The position numbers were made by a program, and so were the translations under genes. A DNA stretch of 11,148 nt from Bacteroidota bacterium. Its GTDB lineage: Bacteria > CLD3 > SB21. The stretch lies in the NCBI GenBank assembly GCA_020438245.1, contig JAGQUY010000069.1, positions 3,319-14,466 on the forward strand, given 5' to 3'. Shown here in pieces: positions 7,039 through 11,148 of this stretch. Under the pieces are notes generated by a model. The model was not told the DNA's origin, did not search any database, and was given only the letters and a program-made list of their open reading frames with translations. Each line of letters begins with the position of its first letter. Position 1 is the first letter of the stretch.

Positions 7039-8589
7039 ATGATAAAGCGCGCGCTGATCAGCGTCTCCGATAAGAGCGGTATTGTCGATTTCGGTTCAGC
7101 CTTGCACAAACTCGGCGTCGAAATCATTTCGACCGGCGGTACCGCCGCAGCCCTGGAAAAAGCCGGCGTCCCGGTTACAAAAATCTCTGATGTAACCGGC
7201 TTCCCCGAAATGATGGATGGAAGAGTTAAAACGCTTCATCCGAATATTCATGGCGGACTGCTTGCCTTGCGAGATAACGAAACTCACATGCTTCAAGCCA
7301 CAGAACACGGGATTGGTATGATCGATTTGGTTGCCGTGAATTTGTACCCGTTTGAAGCAACGATCTCAAAACCCGGCGTCACCGTCGAAGAGGCCATCGA
7401 AAATATAGACATAGGCGGGCCTTCGATGATTCGATCCGCGTCCAAGAACTATGCTCACGTCGTTGTACTTGTCGATCCTTCGGACTATGCACCCGTTCTT
7501 GATGAGCTATCTACTTCAGGAAAGGTTACTACCGAAACCCGTTATCGTCTGATGGTCAAAGCCTTTGAACACACGAGCCGGTACGATGGATTGATCGCAG
7601 GACATTTCGGGAAATCTGCTTCCACTGAATGGCCGGTCCGTATGTCCATGAATCTGTCCCGTCTCCAAGCCCTCCGGTACGGCGAGAACCCGCATCAAAC
7701 GGCAGCTTTTTACGCGGCAGACGGCCAGCACAAACTGTACGAGCAGTTGCATGGAAAAGAATTATCATACAATAACATCATCGATTTGGATGCCTGTACG
7801 CGTGTCGTCCTGGATTTCGACGCACCCTGTTGCGTCATTGTAAAACATACCAACCCGTGTGGAATCGCAGTGCATGCCGATCTGCATGCAGCCTACGAAA
7901 ATGCGCGAGCAACCGATCCGGTTTCGGCCTTCGGCGGTGTCATCGGCTTCAACAGACCGGTAGATGGTAAAACCGCATCTGCCGTCGCCCAGGTATTTGT
8001 AGAAGCGATCATCGCACCCGATTTCGAATCCGATGCAATTGAATTGCTGACAAAAAAGAAGAATCTCCGGTTGATTAAATACAACTTCAAGCAAGCCAAG
8101 AGTCTTTCATCATCTTATCCGGAAATCCGAAAAGCGTTGGACGGGTACCTTGTCCAGGAATCCGACGATCATTTGGTGGATTTTGAAGACGTCGGCCAAT
8201 GGAAGGTCGTAACCCATAGACAGCCCACTGCCGAAGAGTGGGATGCCATGATTCTCGGTTGGCGTGCGGTAAAACATGTCAAATCAAACGCCATCGTGTA
8301 CGCCTCCAAAGATCGGACCTTGGGCATTGGAGCCGGTCAGATGTCGAGGGTTGACTCGTCCGAACTCGCCGTTCTGAAATCACAGAAGGCCGGATTGCAC
8401 TTGCAGGGCTGCGCAGTTGCCTCGGACGCATTCTTCCCTTTCAGAGATGGCGTCGACGCGGCGGCCGGAGCGGGTGCAACGGCGGTTATCCAACCCGGAG
8501 GCTCCGTCAAAGATCAGGAAGTTATCGATGCCGCCAACGAACACAACATGACCATGGTATTCACGTCCATTCGCCATTTCAAACATTAG
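7039..8589 (+). CDS. purH: Bifunctional AICAR transformylase / IMP cyclohydrolase PurH
   Basis: PurH carries out the last two steps of de novo purine synthesis: formylation of AICAR with 10-formyltetrahydrofolate, then ring closure to IMP. The 516-residue protein is full length. The N-terminal MGS-like cyclohydrolase domain shows ISTGGTA (30-36) and GRVKTLHP (61-68, with conserved Lys64). The transformylase domain shows RYGENPHQ, the catalytic Lys269-His270 in VKHTNPCG, DPVSAFGGV, and the C-terminal PGGS...MVFTSIRHFKH. ATG 7039 fits the family start (ALISVSDKSGIVDF). There is no Shine-Dalgarno: the bases before the start are T-rich, and the predicted leader is about 12 bases. It is the first gene of the operon, 12 bp before mreB. 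The purH-mreB order occurs in Bacteroidetes and relatives; I recall this from general knowledge and did not search it. Confidence 0.98.
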   Translation: MIKRALISVSDKSGIVDFGSALHKLGVEIISTGGTAAALEKAGVPVTKISDVTGFPEMMDGRVKTLHPNIHGGLLALRDNETHMLQATEHGIGMIDLVAVNLYPFEATISKPGVTVEEAIENIDIGGPSMIRSASKNYAHVVVLVDPSDYAPVLDELSTSGKVTTETRYRLMVKAFEHTSRYDGLIAGHFGKSASTEWPVRMSMNLSRLQALRYGENPHQTAAFYAADGQHKLYEQLHGKELSYNNIIDLDACTRVVLDFDAPCCVIVKHTNPCGIAVHADLHAAYENARATDPVSAFGGVIGFNRPVDGKTASAVAQVFVEAIIAPDFESDAIELLTKKKNLRLIKYNFKQAKSLSSSYPEIRKALDGYLVQESDDHLVDFEDVGQWKVVTHRQPTAEEWDAMILGWRAVKHVKSNAIVYASKDRTLGIGAGQMSRVDSSELAVLKSQKAGLHLQGCAVASDAFFPFRDGVDAAAGAGATAVIQPGGSVKDQEVIDAANEHNMTMVFTSIRHFKH

Positions 8590-8601
8590 TCCGGAGCGGA
8601 T

Positions 8602-9627
8602 ATGGAATTTTTCAACATCTTCAATAATGAGATTGCCATTGACCTCGGCACGGCGAATACCCTCGTCTATGTCCGCAACAAAGGCGTCGTGATCAACGAA
8701 CCCTCAATTGTCGCCGTCCACCGGCGAAGCAACAAACTGCTTGCCATCGGCAAGGAAGCCAAGGAAATGATGGGCCGTACGCACGACGAGATTGTCACTA
8801 TACGGCCGCTCAAAGACGGTGTGATCGCCGATTTTGAAATGACCGAACTCATGCTTCAGGAATTTATCAGGAAAGTCAGCCCGGCCAGGTTCATGGGAAA
8901 ACGCGTGGTAGTAGGCGTGCCGAGCGGCATCACGATGGTAGAACAACGGGCCGTGCGGGATTCCGCAGAACATGCCGGCGCAAAAGAAGTGTATCTGGTT
9001 GCTGAGCCCATGGCAGCCGCTATCGGGGTCGGTATCGATATCGGTGAGTCACGCGGCAATATGATCATGGATATCGGTGGCGGTACCGCTGAAATAGCCG
9101 TGATTGCACTAAGCGGGATTGTGTGTGACATCTCCATCCGAATCGCCGGTGACGAACTGACGCGAGCCATTGTACAGTATTTCAGAATCCAGCACAACCT
9201 TCTCTTAGGTGATCAAACGGCCGAAGATATTAAGATAACGATCGGCTCGGCGGTTCCCCTGCCCAAAGAACTCACGATGGAAATCAAAGGTCGCGATATT
9301 GTGTCGGGCATCCCACGAACACTGATGACCGACTCAGCGGAGGTCCGGAAGGCACTCAACGATCCGATCACCAAAATCATCGAAGGTACCAAAAGCACTC
9401 TCGAGAGAACTCCTCCCGAACTGGCATCGGATATTCTGGATCGCGGCATCGTTCTCACCGGCGGTGGCGCTCTGATCAAAGGACTCGATGAGCGAATCAA
9501 AAAAGAAACCGGACTTCCGGTGATTGTAGCCGAAGATCCCCTGACCGCGGTTGTGCGGGGTGTCGGGCGAGTACTGGAAAATCTTTCGATGTATGAGCAG
9601 GTCATCCTTAAAGCAAAGAAATACTAA
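8602..9627 (+). CDS. mreB: Rod shape-determining protein MreB
   Basis: MreB is a bacterial actin homologue that forms membrane-associated filaments and directs peptidoglycan insertion along the cell side wall. The 341-residue length is typical. The actin-fold nucleotide motifs are clear: phosphate-1 DLGTANT (14-20), phosphate-2 DIGGGTAEI (157-165) and the adenosine motif TGGGALIKG starting at about 286. The hydrophobic N-terminal MEFFNIF could serve as a membrane-binding patch, as amphipathic N-termini do in other MreB proteins. The start follows CCGGAG (8591-8596), a usable ribosome-binding site. It lies 12 bp after purH and 21 bp before mreC, so it belongs to the elongasome part of the operon. 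Sequence and neighbours exclude the plasmid-type or MamK relatives. Confidence 0.98.
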   Translation: MEFFNIFNNEIAIDLGTANTLVYVRNKGVVINEPSIVAVHRRSNKLLAIGKEAKEMMGRTHDEIVTIRPLKDGVIADFEMTELMLQEFIRKVSPARFMGKRVVVGVPSGITMVEQRAVRDSAEHAGAKEVYLVAEPMAAAIGVGIDIGESRGNMIMDIGGGTAEIAVIALSGIVCDISIRIAGDELTRAIVQYFRIQHNLLLGDQTAEDIKITIGSAVPLPKELTMEIKGRDIVSGIPRTLMTDSAEVRKALNDPITKIIEGTKSTLERTPPELASDILDRGIVLTGGGALIKGLDERIKKETGLPVIVAEDPLTAVVRGVGRVLENLSMYEQVILKAKKY

Positions 9628-9648
9628 ATCCGTCCGCGGATAGGGTGA

Positions 9649-10524
9649 ATGATCTGGCAGTTTCGAAACGTCGTCGAGAATTTCAAACAGGCCCTTACGA
9701 CCTATAGAGACTACCTTGTATTCCTGCTGTTGATAATCGCCTCTCTCCTCCTCCTTCAGACCAACGAGAATCCTCAAATGACATGGGTGCGCCAACGTGT
9801 TTTGTTTGTCGCCGCCTTGCTGGGTGATGCGGTCTATGACGTACATGGCTCTGTGAATACAGGCGAAACCATCGATCGTCTCCGTCGGGAAAATATGGAA
9901 TTGTACAAAAAAAATATCGCCCTCGAAGATGCATACCTCGAAAACATCCGGCTGCGGCACCTGCTAAACTTCGAACAAAGATTTCCCCTTCCGACCGTAC
10001 CCGCTAAAGTAGTGCTTAAAGATAATGATCCGTATCTCAGTACCCTGACGCTCGGAAAAGGACGAACAGACGGTATTCGAGTCAACCAAGCCGTTATTAC
10101 ATCAAAAGGACTCGTTGGAAAAATTCTTTCCACAGACAGCCGAACGTCGATCTGCGAAACTCTTCAGGATCAGCAATTCAGAGTGGCCGGCAAAATCCAG
10201 CGCACCCGTTTTGAGGGCATTGTTTTCTGGGAGGGGGTACGTAATGAAGTCGGGTTTTATGGTATCCTGAAAAACCTGGACGTTCGTCTGGGAGACGTCG
10301 TCCTTACGTCGGAGTACAGTCAATATTTTCAGCCCAATTTCAAAATCGGCATCGTCACGGAAGTGAACAATGAAGTGGAGGGACTCTTCAAATCCATTCG
10401 CGTTCGTACATCCGTCGATTTCGGTACATTAGAAGAAGTCTTTGTCGTAACCGATACATCAAAAACAATTCCTTCACGAAGAGGGTTTGAGAGCTATTTC
10501 GAGGACCAACCAAAACTCCCATGA
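9649..10524 (+). CDS. mreC: Rod shape-determining protein MreC
   Basis: MreC is a bitopic membrane protein that forms tubes or filaments in the periplasm and activates PBP2-RodA during cell elongation. The 291-residue protein has a short cytoplasmic N-terminus, one membrane span (about 22-37), a coiled-coil (about 71-110, charged with regularly spaced Leu) and the double beta-barrel domain. Two barrel signatures are visible: GKGRTDGIRVNQAVITSKGL (136-155) and GDVVLTSEYSQYFQPNFKIG (215-234). The second usually reads TSGxGGxFP, so the Gly-Gly turn is replaced here. ATG 9649 follows AGGG (9642-9645) at a short distance. The stop overlaps the mreD start by four bases (ATGA), which suggests translational coupling. 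Confidence 0.95.
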   Translation: MIWQFRNVVENFKQALTTYRDYLVFLLLIIASLLLLQTNENPQMTWVRQRVLFVAALLGDAVYDVHGSVNTGETIDRLRRENMELYKKNIALEDAYLENIRLRHLLNFEQRFPLPTVPAKVVLKDNDPYLSTLTLGKGRTDGIRVNQAVITSKGLVGKILSTDSRTSICETLQDQQFRVAGKIQRTRFEGIVFWEGVRNEVGFYGILKNLDVRLGDVVLTSEYSQYFQPNFKIGIVTEVNNEVEGLFKSIRVRTSVDFGTLEEVFVVTDTSKTIPSRRGFESYFEDQPKLP

Positions 10525-11045
10525 GACGAAAACGCAATCAATTAATTCTTGCAATCGTGGTTTCGGGGATCGTCCTCCATGTGGTCCAGATCGCCTTCGT
10601 TGACAACTTCATGGCGATCGGCACCGCTTCACCTGACCTGCTTCTTATACTGACCGCCTTTGTCGGGATGCGGCTTGGGCAATTCTCGGGTAGTCTTACC
10701 GGCTTTTCTGCCGGCCTGCTGCAGGATGCGGGTATACACTTCTTTGGGCTTCTCGCCCTTTCCAAAACCTGGGTGGGATTCTTGGCAAGGTATTTTCACG
10801 CAGAAAAGATTCTGTTGGCGGAAAAATTTTATTTTCCCCTCGTTGTTTTTGTTTTGTCCATCGTCCACGATACGATCCGGTACATCATTCAGACATTGAA
10901 TTCAAATGTCGCGTTCACGACCTTGCTTTGGGAACGAGGCGTGGCAGACGCTTCCTACAGCGCTGTCGTTGCTTTGTTGATTTGGTGGGTTACTCCGGAT
11001 TCCTGGATTGATTTTGTGAAATTCAACAAACGGTTCGACCGGTAA
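10521..11045 (+). CDS. mreD: Rod shape-determining protein MreD
   Basis: MreD is a small polytopic inner-membrane protein of the elongasome that associates with MreC and PBP2. The 174-residue product is strongly hydrophobic with about five or six spans (near 8-28, two within 38-70, 72-92, 102-125 and 143-158). The family pattern SPDLLLILTAFVGMRLG (37-53) followed by GSLTGFSAGLLQDA (57-70) and a GLLALSKTWVGFLA segment (76-89) is present. The start codon overlaps the mreC stop (ATGA), and no independent ribosome-binding site is visible, so translation probably depends on mreC. The stop codon is 1 bp from the next start. Confidence 0.93.
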   Translation: MRRKRNQLILAIVVSGIVLHVVQIAFVDNFMAIGTASPDLLLILTAFVGMRLGQFSGSLTGFSAGLLQDAGIHFFGLLALSKTWVGFLARYFHAEKILLAEKFYFPLVVFVLSIVHDTIRYIIQTLNSNVAFTTLLWERGVADASYSAVVALLIWWVTPDSWIDFVKFNKRFDR

Positions 11046-11046
11046 C

Positions 11047-11148
11047 ATGAACAATCGGGCACTCTCTATTTATCTCACCGTCGGCTTGATCTGGACCATC
11101 CTCGTGATTCGGCTTTTTTATCTGCAGATCATCACCTCTTCGAATTAT
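11047..11148 (+). CDS. mrdA: Penicillin-binding protein 2 (elongation transpeptidase), N-terminal fragment; runs off window
   Basis: Only 34 codons are present, with no stop before the window ends. The translation begins MNNRALSIYLTVGLIWT, continues as a membrane anchor, and reaches RLFYLQIITSSNY. This Arg-Leu-Phe-Tyr-Leu-Gln segment just after the span is typical of class B penicillin-binding proteins of the PBP2 type. It lies 1 bp after mreD, where PBP2 is expected in mreBCD operons. In the complete protein a pedestal domain and a transpeptidase domain with SxxK, SxN and KTG motifs should follow. The identity rests on the N-terminal motif and gene order, since the catalytic part is outside the window. 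Confidence 0.85.
   Translation, partial: MNNRALSIYLTVGLIWTILVIRLFYLQIITSSNY

Noticed and set aside
9334..9960. A 208-codon open frame on the reverse strand across the mreB-mreC junction
   Set aside because: Both covered genes are conserved and real, and the reverse translation shows no family motif.
1..11148. Search for CRISPR repeats, tRNA genes, insertion sequences, defence or toxin genes
   Set aside because: No direct-repeat array, tRNA-like fold, transposase motif or inverted terminal repeat was seen; coding sequence fills almost all of the window with ordinary housekeeping functions.

Overview
The window is a compact stretch of chromosomal housekeeping genes, all on the + strand. It probably comes from a bacterium of the Fibrobacteres-Chlorobi-Bacteroidetes (FCB) superphylum or a close candidate phylum. 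Three things suggest this: a single-chain branched-chain 2-oxoacid dehydrogenase E1 with alpha and beta halves fused, the gene order purH-mreB-mreC-mreD-PBP2, and promoter-like elements whose -10 region runs into TTG/TTTG, as in Bacteroidetes. Base composition looks balanced, near half G+C. I see no phage, transposon, CRISPR, tRNA or rRNA signal. The genus cannot be told from this sequence.

Region 1 (1-1873) holds the 3' end of dut (dUTPase), then lipB (octanoyltransferase, 1 bp downstream) and a secreted TPR-repeat protein 13 bp after lipB. The group ends in a weak terminator-like hairpin that overlaps the TPR stop codon.

Region 2 (1874-4037) is the fused E1 gene behind its own likely promoter. 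LipB makes the octanoyl precursor of the lipoyl cofactor that an E1 enzyme acylates on its E2 partner, so lipB and E1 are functionally linked. No E2, E3 or lipA gene is present here.

Region 3 (4038-6920) is a NatA/NatB-type ABC exporter, with ATPase and permease genes overlapping by 8 bp. A small lipoprotein gene follows, then a strong intrinsic terminator at 6888-6919.

Region 4 (6921-11148) is a tightly packed operon: purH (last two steps of IMP synthesis), mreB, mreC, mreD and the first 34 codons of penicillin-binding protein 2. A good sigma70-like promoter sits only about 19 bp before the purH start codon, so the predicted leader is very short and has no Shine-Dalgarno sequence. The arrangement couples purine synthesis to the cell-elongation machinery. 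The longest gap between genes is 174 bp (6865-7038), and it holds the terminator and this promoter.

I found no clearly new biological system. The items most worth a second look are the small lipoprotein with a possible GOLD-like beta-sandwich, the shared promoter pattern, the near-leaderless purH start, and the lipB/E1 neighbourhood.
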